Source of the DNA: JAYOFM01 sp038117225
GTDB lineage: Bacteria; Pseudomonadota; Alphaproteobacteria; Rhodospirillales; Casp-alpha2
Length of the DNA: 16,314 bases
Direction: 5' to 3'
Assembly: GCA_038117225.1 (NCBI GenBank)
Contig: JAYOFM010000089.1
Coordinates: forward strand, 1-16,314
The translations under genes were made by a program, and so were the position numbers. This document shows, in pieces, positions 1 through 7,555 of the stretch. Below the pieces are notes generated by a model. That model saw nothing but the letters and a program-made list of their open reading frames with translations. It did no database searches and was not told the DNA's origin. The stretch's first letter is position 1. Every line of letters starts with the position of its first letter.

Positions 1-1400
1 ACCACCGAGCCCTTGGCCCAGCTGGTTTCGTCGCCAGCGACGCGGGCCGCGTCGGCGGCCTTCCAGGCGGCGATGCGGGATGAATTTACACGGCTCATCT
101 GGCCGGCGCCGACGCCGACGGTGGCGCCATTCTTGGCATAGACGATGGCGTTCGACTTGACGTGCTTGGCGACGGTGAAGGCGAACACCAAATCATCCAT
201 CTCGGTGGGCGTCGGTGACCGTTTGGTGACGACGCGGCGCTCGCTCAGCAGGGCATTGTCGCGGCCCTGCAACAGATAGCCGCCGGCCAGCGTACGCACC
301 GTCATGCCCGGTGCCGTGGGGTCGGGCAGGCCGCCAGTCACCAGGACGCGCAGGTTCTTCTTATCGGCGAGGATAGCGCGGGCCTCATCCGTCAATTTGG
401 GCGCGATGACGACTTCGGCGAACAGTTTGGCGACCTCTCCCGCCGTCGCGCCGTCGAGCGGCCGGTTGACGGCGATGATGCCGCCGAAGGCGCTTTCCGT
501 GTCACAGGCAAGGGCGCGAGCGTAGGCTTGGCCGATATCATCGGCCTGGGCAACGCCGCAAGGATTGGCGTGCTTGACGATGACACAAGCCGGCCGCTCG
601 GTGAACTCGGCCACCAGTTCGAACGCCGCGTCGGTGTCGTTGAGATTGTTGAAGCTGAGTTCCTTGCCCTGCAACTGTTCCGCCGTGGCGACGCCCGGCC
701 GGTTCTCGGTGGATGTATAGAACGCCGCCGATTGGTGCGGGTTCTCGCCGTAGCGCAAGATTTGTCGCCGCGTCGCGCTGAACGCCCGGCGTTCGGGAAA
801 CGGATCGTCCAACTGATCGGCGAACCAGCTGGAAATGGCGGCATCATAGGCACCGGTCCGCGCGTAGGCCTTGGCCGCCAAGGTTTTGCGGAACGCAGCC
901 GTGGTGGCGCCGTCGTTGGCGGCCATCTCCGCCATCAGGCGATCGTAATCAGATGGCTCGACGACCACGGTGACGGAGGCATGATTCTTGGCGGCGGCAC
1001 GGATCATCGCCGGTCCGCCGATGTCGATGTTCTCGATACAGTCGTCAAATTCCGCGCCGGCGGCCACGGTCGCTTCGAACGGATACAGATTGACGCACAA
1101 GAGATCGATGGCGGTGATGCCATGTTCGGTCATAGCGCGCTCATGGTCCGCATTACCGCGCACCGCCAGCAAGCCACCGTGAATGGACGGCTGTAGTGTC
1201 TTTACCCGGCCGTCCATGATTTCCGGGAACCCGGTATGGTCTGAAACTTGGGTCACCGGAATGCCGGCCTCGGCCAGGGCCTTGGCGGAGCCGCCAGTGG
1301 AGAGGATTTCGACCTGGTTATCGGCGAGGAAACGGCCTAGGTCCACGAGTCCCGATTTGTCCGAGACGGAGAGCAGGGCACGGGTGATCTTATCGCTCAT
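1..1400 (-). CDS. purH: PurH, bifunctional AICAR formyltransferase / IMP cyclohydrolase (3' end cut by window)
   Basis: Catalyses the last two steps of de novo purine synthesis in the cytoplasm: formylation of AICAR with 10-formyl-THF, then closure of FAICAR to IMP. About 466 residues are visible; the family is usually about 520-530, so roughly the last 60 lie beyond the left edge. The N-terminal cyclohydrolase domain (about 1-200) has STGGSAK (34-40), the GRVKTL lysine loop (64-69) and NLYPF (104-108). The C-terminal transferase domain has RYGENPHQ (216-223), the catalytic KHANPCG (276-282), SAFGGIIA (303-310) and HVKSNAIVYAKNG (413-425). The loop after VKTL reads QPSIHGG, whereas most bacterial homologues I recall have HPxxHGG; the lysine is intact. 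The ATG at 1400 has a weak GAAGG about 8 bases upstream. It starts 26 bases after the stop of the WbpM-like gene and may share its transcript. Confidence 0.97.
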   Translation of the reverse strand, partial: MSDKITRALLSVSDKSGLVDLGRFLADNQVEILSTGGSAKALAEAGIPVTQVSDHTGFPEIMDGRVKTLQPSIHGGLLAVRGNADHERAMTEHGITAIDLLCVNLYPFEATVAAGAEFDDCIENIDIGGPAMIRAAAKNHASVTVVVEPSDYDRLMAEMAANDGATTAAFRKTLAAKAYARTGAYDAAISSWFADQLDDPFPERRAFSATRRQILRYGENPHQSAAFYTSTENRPGVATAEQLQGKELSFNNLNDTDAAFELVAEFTERPACVIVKHANPCGVAQADDIGQAYARALACDTESAFGGIIAVNRPLDGATAGEVAKLFAEVVIAPKLTDEARAILADKKNLRVLVTGGLPDPTAPGMTVRTLAGGYLLQGRDNALLSERRVVTKRSPTPTEMDDLVFAFTVAKHVKSNAIVYAKNGATVGVGAGQMSRVNSSRIAAWKAADAARVAGDETSWAKGSV

Positions 1401-1426
1401 GGCATGAACCTTCGGTGGCGGTTGTC

Positions 1427-3334
1427 TCAGGCGTCGCTGGCCGCGCGTGATGGCGACGTTTCATCGGGGGTGTATTCGGGGACGAGGGTCTGGATCAGGG
1501 CGTTGAGGCGCGGCCGATCGGCGCTTTCCGCCGCATTCCGCAATTCGTCGATCAGTCGGCCAACATCGGCGCCGTCGTCGGCGCGTGGTGATGCCAGCAG
1601 CACGCCTGGCGTCGCCGTCTTTATCGGCGGCTCGCTGCCATGAAAAATTTCCTCGAACAGTTTTTCGCCCGGACGCATGCCGGTGAACTCGATCTTCACG
1701 TCCTCGTCGGGTCGAAGACCGGCCAGGCGGATCATTTGCCGTGCCAGGTCGATAATCTTGACGGGCTCACCCATCTCCAACACAAAGATGCGGCCTTCCG
1801 TATCCGCGTGCTCCAAGGCATGAACCGACGCTTGCAAAACCAGCTCAACGGCTTCGCGCACGGTCATGAAATAGCGGGTCATATCCGGGTGGGTGACGGT
1901 CAGCGGACCGCCCTGGGCGAGCTGGCGTTGGAACAAAGGCACCACCGACCCCGTCGAACCGAGCACGTTGCCGAAGCGCACCGTAACGAAACGCGTACCG
2001 CCCCTAAGATCGCAGGTCTGACAGTATCGCTCGGCGATCCGCTTTGTTGCCCCCATGACGCTGGTCGGGTTGACCGCCTTGTCGGTGGAGATCATGACCA
2101 TGGCGGCGACGCCGCCGGCCCGGCAGGCATCGGCGACACTGACCGTGCCGGCGATGTTGGTGCGCACGCCTTCGAATGGATTGCCCTCAACCAACGGCAC
2201 ATGTTTCAGCGCCGCAGCGTGGAAAACCAAATCCGGCTTGATGTCGTCGATCACGGTGGCGATACGCGCCCGGTCGCGAACGTCGGCAATGATGGCGCGG
2301 CGGGCAATGTCGGGCGCACGTTCCAGCACTTCGCGATCAATGGAATAAAGCGCGAATTCACTGACATCCAATAACCCGAGCACGGCCGGTTCGAAGTCGG
2401 CGATCTGGCGCGCCAGTTCGCCGCCGATGCTGCCGCCGGCGCCCGTTACTAGCACACGCCGGCCCTTGACCAAATCGCGCATGGCGTCGCGGTCCAGCGG
2501 TGTCTGCGGCCGTCCCAGCAGGTCCTCGACGGCGATCGGCATGATTTGCGGCGCGCCACCGCTTTCGGGCCGAAAATCGGTCAACCGCGGCAGCCGCGCC
2601 ATGGACAGCCCATGGGTCGCGGCGGCGTCCAGCAATGCGCGCACGGTCGGTCCGTCGACGTCGTGGCGTGTCAGAATCAGGCGTTGCGGTTTGCCGCCGA
2701 GGGTTCCCAGTTTAGCCAGCGCCCCGGCGACATCGCCACCCTCGGTCAATACCTCGACACCGTGGATCATGCGGCCGACCCGGCCTTCGCTGAGACTGAC
2801 GATGCCGACGACACGATAGGGGGCATCCTCACTGCGCCGCAGTGAGCGGATGAACAGCTCCGCCTCGTCGCTGGCACCAACCAATAGCACAGGCACCCGG
2901 CGCGCCATGTCGTCCAGCGTGCCGAGGTCGACCCGCTTGTCCTTGGCGATGCGGTAGATGAACCGCGGACCGCCCAACAACGCCATCAACACGAACCAAT
3001 TGATGAACGGCGCCGAGCGCGGGAGCGCCTCGAGCCGAGTCCAGGCGAACATGACGAGGATGAACAGTAACAGCGTCATCGTCGCGGCGCGGGTAATGGC
3101 CATCAGATCGTTCATCGACGCATAACGCCAAACGCCGCGGTAGAGGCCCGAGCCCCAGAACACCACGGCGGCGATCAACGTGAAGACGATGGCGCCCGGC
3201 TTGACCACGTCCCAGACGTAGTCGAAGCCGCCCTCGCGTAAATAGATGGTGATGAGAAATGACAGCGCCGCCATGACGATGTCATGGCCGTAGGCGATCA
3301 ACCCGCGCGCGGAAAGACGGTGGAGAATCGGCAA
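1427..3334 (-). CDS. WbpM/CapD/FlaA1-like membrane-anchored UDP-GlcNAc 4,6-dehydratase (long form)
   Basis: Long-form nucleotide-sugar 4,6-dehydratase, 635 aa, a typical length. The family converts UDP-GlcNAc to UDP-4-keto-6-deoxy-GlcNAc at the inner membrane, feeding QuiNAc, FucNAc or related sugars. The first 130 residues hold about four hydrophobic segments. A CoA-binding-like Rossmann domain follows (PVLLVGASDEAE, 148-159), then the catalytic SDR domain with GAGGSIGGE (298-306). The catalytic signature is STDK (416-419) followed by MGATK (427-431); Met replaces the classical SDR Tyr, as is normal for WbpM-type enzymes. RFGNVLGS (453-460) and TGMRPGEKLFEE (551-562) are family hallmarks. 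The start is TTG, chosen because GAGGGA sits 7 bases upstream and no ATG precedes the membrane segments. It lies three bases after the preceding SDR stop, so it belongs to the same operon as the initiating transferase. It could instead be a 5-inverting dehydratase; sequence alone does not decide. Confidence 0.93.
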   Translation of the reverse strand: MPILHRLSARGLIAYGHDIVMAALSFLITIYLREGGFDYVWDVVKPGAIVFTLIAAVVFWGSGLYRGVWRYASMNDLMAITRAATMTLLLFILVMFAWTRLEALPRSAPFINWFVLMALLGGPRFIYRIAKDKRVDLGTLDDMARRVPVLLVGASDEAELFIRSLRRSEDAPYRVVGIVSLSEGRVGRMIHGVEVLTEGGDVAGALAKLGTLGGKPQRLILTRHDVDGPTVRALLDAAATHGLSMARLPRLTDFRPESGGAPQIMPIAVEDLLGRPQTPLDRDAMRDLVKGRRVLVTGAGGSIGGELARQIADFEPAVLGLLDVSEFALYSIDREVLERAPDIARRAIIADVRDRARIATVIDDIKPDLVFHAAALKHVPLVEGNPFEGVRTNIAGTVSVADACRAGGVAAMVMISTDKAVNPTSVMGATKRIAERYCQTCDLRGGTRFVTVRFGNVLGSTGSVVPLFQRQLAQGGPLTVTHPDMTRYFMTVREAVELVLQASVHALEHADTEGRIFVLEMGEPVKIIDLARQMIRLAGLRPDEDVKIEFTGMRPGEKLFEEIFHGSEPPIKTATPGVLLASPRADDGADVGRLIDELRNAAESADRPRLNALIQTLVPEYTPDETSPSRAASDA

Positions 3335-3337
3335 CGC

Positions 3338-4312
3338 TTAGTCCCTCTGATCGCCGGCGTCCTGCCGTGTGAGGTACCAGGCCGCCGTATCGGCGAGCCC
3401 TTGTACCACGCTGACCCCGGGGGTCCAGCCCGTATCGCGCCGGAACGCGGTGTCATCGACCTGTAAAGACCCCAGCAAGCGGTCGATGGTCCCGGATCGC
3501 CCGGTCAGCCGGCCAGCCAGTCGCAGCATCCAGGGCGGTATGGGGAGCAGGCGTGCCGGTCGGCCAAGTGCTTGCGCAAGGCCGCGCACCAGACTTGGCG
3601 TCGACAGGTCCTCACCGTCACGTACCAGATAGGCATTGCTTGCGAGATTTCGCGTCTGGATGGCGGCAATGATCGCGGAGACCAGATTGTCGAGATGGAT
3701 CAAGCTGCGCCGGTTGTCTATGGCACCAAGCGGCAGCGGTAACCCCCGATGGACGGCTCCGAGAAGACTCAGGAAATTTCCCTTCACGCCAGGGCCGTAG
3801 ACCAAGGGTGGCCGCAGCGTGATCGCCGTCATCGGGGTTGCAAAGGCGATCTGGGCGAGTGCGGCCTCGGCTTCCATCTTCGAAACACCGTAGGGGTCTT
3901 CCGGGTGCAGCGGGTCGGACTCGGAGAAGGGGCGGTCCGTTGTTGATTCTCCCACGACCTTGACGGTGGACAGGAATATCAGGCGGGCCACGCCTGCCGC
4001 CGCCGCGGCGTCCGCGAGGCGCTGAGTACCGTCCACATTGACGCGGCGGAAGGCGTCGAGCGGGTCGGCGGCGGTTTCCGACATTACGTGCACGCGGGCC
4101 GCCAAATGCACGACCGCGTCGAAGCCGCCGAGATGGCTGCCCCAGTCCGTATCGGGGCCGATATCGGCGACCTGTAGGACGCCATCGAGATCCATGCCCT
4201 TCACACGCGCGTGGCCGCGCACGGCGGCGTGCACGGCATGTCCGCTGGTCTTCAACGCAACGCACAAGCGTCGACCGACAAAACCGCTGGCTCCGGTCAC
4301 CAGAACACGCAT
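3338..4312 (-). CDS. WbpV-like NAD-dependent epimerase/dehydratase (4-keto-6-deoxy-HexNAc reductase)
   Basis: Extended SDR of 324 aa with the NAD-binding GASGFVG (7-13), a LSTVKVVGE segment carrying the catalytic Ser/Thr (114-122) and the catalytic YGVSK (141-145). The LSTVKV and DPYGVSKMEAE stretches resemble Pseudomonas WbpV and Rhizobium QuiNAc-pathway reductases. That family reduces the 4-keto sugar made by WbpM-type dehydratases to UDP-QuiNAc or UDP-FucNAc, in the cytosol. The neighbours fit: a WbpM-like gene three bases downstream and a WbpL/WecA-like transferase two genes upstream. The ATG at 4312 is preferred over an in-frame TTG one codon earlier, because it forms a one-base TGATG overlap with the upstream glycosyltransferase stop, which points to translational coupling. 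The substrate assignment is inferred from context; a C4-epimerase is the main alternative. Confidence 0.88.
   Translation of the reverse strand: MRVLVTGASGFVGRRLCVALKTSGHAVHAAVRGHARVKGMDLDGVLQVADIGPDTDWGSHLGGFDAVVHLAARVHVMSETAADPLDAFRRVNVDGTQRLADAAAAAGVARLIFLSTVKVVGESTTDRPFSESDPLHPEDPYGVSKMEAEAALAQIAFATPMTAITLRPPLVYGPGVKGNFLSLLGAVHRGLPLPLGAIDNRRSLIHLDNLVSAIIAAIQTRNLASNAYLVRDGEDLSTPSLVRGLAQALGRPARLLPIPPWMLRLAGRLTGRSGTIDRLLGSLQVDDTAFRRDTGWTPGVSVVQGLADTAAWYLTRQDAGDQRD
3342..3348 (-). promoter_or_regulatory. Ribosome binding site fixing the TTG start of the WbpM-like gene
   Basis: The minus strand reads AGAGGGA here, a near-complete anti-16S match, with 7 bases to the TTG at 3334. It overlaps the TAA stop region of the upstream SDR gene. 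It is the main reason for accepting a TTG start. Confidence 0.7.
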
Positions 4313-5619
4313 CAACGGGCCTCTGGGATCGCGTCGCCCGGCACGTCGGCGGCCTCGGCCGTGTCGGGAATCGGGATATGGCCGGCCGTAACGCCTTTTC
4401 CCGCCGCCGCCGCTTTCAGGACCGCGATCATATGCCGCGCTTGAACGTGGCGGCCATGTCGTGGCGCCGCGGCGTGGCTGGCGATGGCCAGACGATCTCG
4501 CTCAGCGGCGTCATCCGCCAGTCGAACCACCGCGTCAGCGAGCGCCGCCGGATCCTCAGCCGCCACATGCACACCGGCGTCGTCATCGATGACAATGCGG
4601 CTGGCCTCGCCGTCGGGCGCCGCCAGCAATACCGGCAGCCCCATGCCCATGGCCTCGAAGATTTTCGATGGGATGACGCCGGCGAATACCGGGGAATCCT
4701 TCAGATGCACCAACGCGACGTCGCACAGGCTCCAAATGCGCGGCATCATGTCTTTCGGTTGCATGGGAATGAAGATGACGTTGCCGAGACGCCGCGCCGC
4801 GGCGTCGGCCATCAATTTTTCGCGCTCCGCACCGGCGCCGGCGAATAGGAAACGAATGTCATCGCGCTCACGCAGTCGCTCGGCGGCATCAATCACATTG
4901 CCTAGTGCATGTGCCATGCCGTGAGTACCCACGTAGCCGATCACGACCTTTCCGGTGAGGCCCCATTGCTCGGCCAGCGTCTCATCGCGCGCGCGCGGCG
5001 CGTAACGGCCGAGATCGACGCCGTTAATGACGACAGCGATTTTGTCGGCCGCAATGCCACGTCCGACAAGATTATCCTTGAACGATTGGGTCAGCGCGGC
5101 AACGCAGGCGGCGCGGCGATAAAGGTGAAGTTCCAGTTTCTCCACCAGTCGCAGCCCGAGGTTCGCACGCATGGCGCCGACGGCGGCGATTGAGGCCGGC
5201 CACAGATCGCCCAGTTCGAATACGAACGGTATGCGACGCCAAGCACCGATCAGCCACGCGGCGACGGCGGCGAAGAACTGCGGCGACGTGGCCGCGACCA
5301 CATCGGGACGCGGCTGCATCAATCCGGCAACAATACCCATGGCGCCGAAACTGACGAAATCAAGGACGCGCCGAATGACGCCCCGGTTGGGTGCGATGTA
5401 GGTCTTGACTCGGAGGACGCGGATGCCATCCATCATCTCGGTTCGCATCCAGGCGTTAACGTGCCCGTCGAACAACCGGCCCTGGGGGAAATTCGGGTGG
5501 CAGGTGATGACCGTGACATCGTGGCCCCAGCGCGCCCAGTAGACCGCGCGCTCGTACACCCGAGTCGCCGCCGCGTTGGTTTCGGGGGGGAAATTCTCTG
5601 TCAGGAATAAAATCTTCAC
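4312..5619 (-). CDS. Family 4 glycosyltransferase, WbuB/WcaI-like
   Basis: GT-B fold retaining glycosyltransferase of 435 aa that should work on the cytoplasmic face of the inner membrane. The N-terminal acceptor domain begins KILFLTENFPPETNAAATR (2-20), and the donor domain carries GYVGTHGMAH (228-237) and the E-x7-E-like region PSKIFEAMGMGLPV (317-330). The GVIPSKIFEAM phrase and the start of the protein are typical of WbuB (FucNAc transferase) and WcaI-type enzymes. By position next to the initiating transferase it probably adds the second sugar to the lipid-linked primer; that role is inference. The start is GTG at 5619, overlapping the upstream stop by four bases (GTGA), with GAAGGG about 8 bases upstream. 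The C-terminal 45 residues, rich in Ala and His, look less conserved. Confidence 0.9.
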   Translation of the reverse strand: MKILFLTENFPPETNAAATRVYERAVYWARWGHDVTVITCHPNFPQGRLFDGHVNAWMRTEMMDGIRVLRVKTYIAPNRGVIRRVLDFVSFGAMGIVAGLMQPRPDVVAATSPQFFAAVAAWLIGAWRRIPFVFELGDLWPASIAAVGAMRANLGLRLVEKLELHLYRRAACVAALTQSFKDNLVGRGIAADKIAVVINGVDLGRYAPRARDETLAEQWGLTGKVVIGYVGTHGMAHALGNVIDAAERLRERDDIRFLFAGAGAEREKLMADAAARRLGNVIFIPMQPKDMMPRIWSLCDVALVHLKDSPVFAGVIPSKIFEAMGMGLPVLLAAPDGEASRIVIDDDAGVHVAAEDPAALADAVVRLADDAAERDRLAIASHAAAPRHGRHVQARHMIAVLKAAAAGKGVTAGHIPIPDTAEAADVPGDAIPEAR

Positions 5620-6662
5620 GCCGCCGGCCCTTCGGTGTCGATCCGTGTCCGCGCGCGCGCCAGACGTTCCAGGTGCAAAAGAAGTGCCGCGACCACCGCG
5701 ACGGCTGCCATCAAAGGTGTCCAGATAATGCCGTCCCCCGCCGCCGCGACGGCGGCGAGCCCGATCAGGCAGGCATTGGCGGCGAGAATCGGTCGGATGA
5801 TCGGCCGCTGGTCGTCACCGGGCGCGAAGGCGCGCTGATAGAAGTGTTCCCGATGAGGCGTCCAGATCCTTTCCAGTCTAAGGATCCGACGCAGTAGCGT
5901 CAGGCCGCCATCGGCAAGGTAATACAGGGAAAGGATCAGGGCCGGCGCCCAGTGGCCGGCAGCGGCTAGGGTCAGCAATAACCACCCCAGCATGAAGCCA
6001 AGCGGGATACTGCCGGTGTCGCCGAGAAATATGCTGGCCGGGTGCCAGTTCCAGCGTAGAAACGCTATGGCGGCGGCCGCCGCCGTCAATCCCAGGACGG
6101 AAAGCGCCGGCGGCAGGTTGCTCGCTGACCCTGCCATGGCAACGACAACGGCGGTACCGACGCCGATCGCAACGGTCTCGCCGCCGGTAATGCCGTCCAT
6201 GCCATCCATGAAATTGAAGATGTTGAGAAAGCCGATCCACAGTAATGCTGTCAGCCCACTATCGGCCCAAACGGGCAGCATGCCCTGGAATACCGGCCCC
6301 AGAGGGACCAGCAACAGGGTTCCGCCAACGACCCCTATTTGGGTAATGAGACGGGTGAGCGCCGGCAAGCCTTCGATATCATCTCGCCAAGAGACGAAAA
6401 ACAGAATCACCACGCCTCCGCCAATGGCGATGAGAGTTACGCGATCGAGACCCAGCCCATGTCCGGCGAACAGCCACGACAGCAAAACGACGGGCGTTAC
6501 GACCAAGCCGCCACCGCGCGGCACGACGCCCACGTGCGATGTTCGTTCGCCTTCGGAATCCGTTTGCCCGCGCCGCAACAGGTAGTCGCGAAGTGGCCCG
6601 ACGGCGAACAATGTCAACGTGAAGGCGGCGACCACGAGGCCGATCCAGGGCAGCATGCTCAT
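5616..6662 (-). CDS. WecA/WbpL/MraY-family undecaprenyl-phosphate sugar-1-phosphate transferase
   Basis: Polytopic polyprenyl-phosphate N-acetylhexosamine-1-phosphate transferase of 348 aa with roughly ten hydrophobic helices. The family transfers a sugar-1-phosphate from a UDP-sugar to undecaprenyl phosphate and starts O-antigen assembly. Diagnostic sites are the DD pair (94-95), the NFMDGMDG loop (150-157), FLGDTGS (212-218) and the cytoplasmic HREHFYQR (270-277), which corresponds to the HxxH loop that helps recognise the donor. The two downstream SDRs suggest QuiNAc or FucNAc as donor sugar, as for WbpL; this is inference. It is the first gene after a strong terminator, so it probably has its own promoter. 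The ATG at 6662 lacks a clear Shine-Dalgarno; a second ATG lies two codons in. Confidence 0.92.
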   Translation of the reverse strand: MSMLPWIGLVVAAFTLTLFAVGPLRDYLLRRGQTDSEGERTSHVGVVPRGGGLVVTPVVLLSWLFAGHGLGLDRVTLIAIGGGVVILFFVSWRDDIEGLPALTRLITQIGVVGGTLLLVPLGPVFQGMLPVWADSGLTALLWIGFLNIFNFMDGMDGITGGETVAIGVGTAVVVAMAGSASNLPPALSVLGLTAAAAAIAFLRWNWHPASIFLGDTGSIPLGFMLGWLLLTLAAAGHWAPALILSLYYLADGGLTLLRRILRLERIWTPHREHFYQRAFAPGDDQRPIIRPILAANACLIGLAAVAAAGDGIIWTPLMAAVAVVAALLLHLERLARARTRIDTEGPAA

Positions 6663-6731
6663 GGGCGGGATTTATACCCAACCTACGGCCGATCGGCTAA
6701 CGGTTTTAGAGCGTGATTCCATACCCCAAAA
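6663..6731 (-). promoter_or_regulatory. Putative promoter region of the initiating-transferase operon
   Basis: About 70 bases between the terminator hairpin and the ATG at 6662. On the minus strand TATAAA occurs at 6676-6671, 8 bases before the ATG, so a transcript from it would have almost no leader. This would fit the lack of a ribosome binding site. A perfect 10-bp palindrome (GCCGATCGGC) lies at 6688-6697. I see no convincing -35 at 16-18 bases, so the promoter is only a suggestion. Confidence 0.3.
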
Positions 6732-6778
6732 CGACATCGGCCCGCCGACCCCTACGATGGGTGGGCGGGCCGATGTCG
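6732..6778 (-). terminator. Rho-independent terminator after the sugar-modification cassette
   Basis: A perfect 15-bp GC-rich inverted repeat, 6732-6746 against 6764-6778, with a 17-base loop that can itself form four further pairs (ACCC/GGGT) after a G-G mismatch. In the minus-strand transcript the stem is followed at once by UUUUGGGGU, a short U-run. It lies 21 bases beyond the methyltransferase stop and separates two gene blocks. The U-run is short, so termination may be partial. Confidence 0.75.
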
Positions 6779-6799
6779 GCCGGTCCGAATGGCGATGGG

Positions 6800-7555
6800 T
6801 TAGAGCTTTGTGCCGGCAGCCTCGGGTCGACGCGCCACCAGGATCAGATTCTTGCCGAAGGGCGGCGGTAGTAATGTCTCGACGGGTCGCATAAGGCGCA
6901 CGAAGACACTGTCATAAAAGCGAGCTAATCCCCGATCGAATCCGGTCTTTCCCATGACCCGGTTGAGCAGAAACCACGCGAAGGCGCCGATCATATCGAA
7001 GTAATCGAGGCGAACGATTTCGAATCCGGCGTCGCGCGCCAGCTGGCGAAGGGACGCGCGGTGATAGCGGCGATGGTGGCCGACAAGACGATCAAGCTCG
7101 CTGTACAGCATGCCGAGTGCCGGTACGAAAATCAGCAGATGACCGCCCGGCCTGAGAATGCGATGGCATTCGCGAAGTGCCTCGGCATCGTCGGCGATAT
7201 GTTCCAGCACATTGACCATGACGACGGAGTCTCGCGAGCCATCCTCGATACGGCCGGATTCCGCCTCCAGGGTATCGTGGATGATACGGACCCCGCCATC
7301 GCCGGAGAATTTTCTGCGTAGCGGGTCGATGAGCGTCGGTGATGGCTCGACCAGGTCAAGGCTGGATACATGGGGGCGCAGGCGCTGAGAGATTGCGCCG
7401 AGACCGGCGCCGAATTCGACGGCGCGTTCGCCGAGATAAAGCGAAAATCCATCGACGATCCATTGCGCGTAATTGTGCAAGACCAGGAGAGCCTCAAGAT
7501 CGGCCCCCTCGTATTCGACTCCGTTTAATTCGGCCCTCGCGCTGCCGTCGTTCAT
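6800..7555 (-). CDS. Class I SAM-dependent methyltransferase
   Basis: Methyltransferase of 251 aa with motif I EFGAGLGAIS (47-56), an acidic residue ending strand 2 in DLVEPS (67-72), NVLEHI (115-120) and the post-strand LRPGGHLLIFVP (134-145). The later part (HHRRYHRASLRQLARDAGF, then a hydrophobic stretch) resembles methyltransferases often found in glycan clusters. It may O- or N-methylate a sugar or a lipid-linked intermediate; the substrate cannot be read from sequence. The ATG at 7555 overlaps the upstream oxidoreductase stop by four bases (ATGA). This is preferred to a TTG seven codons earlier inside the neighbour. It is the last gene of its cassette, followed by the hairpin terminator. 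Confidence 0.85.
   Translation of the reverse strand: MNDGSARAELNGVEYEGADLEALLVLHNYAQWIVDGFSLYLGERAVEFGAGLGAISQRLRPHVSSLDLVEPSPTLIDPLRRKFSGDGGVRIIHDTLEAESGRIEDGSRDSVVMVNVLEHIADDAEALRECHRILRPGGHLLIFVPALGMLYSELDRLVGHHRRYHRASLRQLARDAGFEIVRLDYFDMIGAFAWFLLNRVMGKTGFDRGLARFYDSVFVRLMRPVETLLPPPFGKNLILVARRPEAAGTKL

Noticed and set aside
528..1196. Plus-strand open frame of 222 codons opposite purH
   Set aside because: It is antisense to well-conserved purH codons, shows no family motif, and arises from the GC-rich third-position bias.
1640..2374. Plus-strand open frame of 244 codons opposite the WbpM-like gene
   Set aside because: Lies entirely over the conserved SDR domain on the other strand; composition is His/Gly/Arg-rich as expected of a shadow frame.
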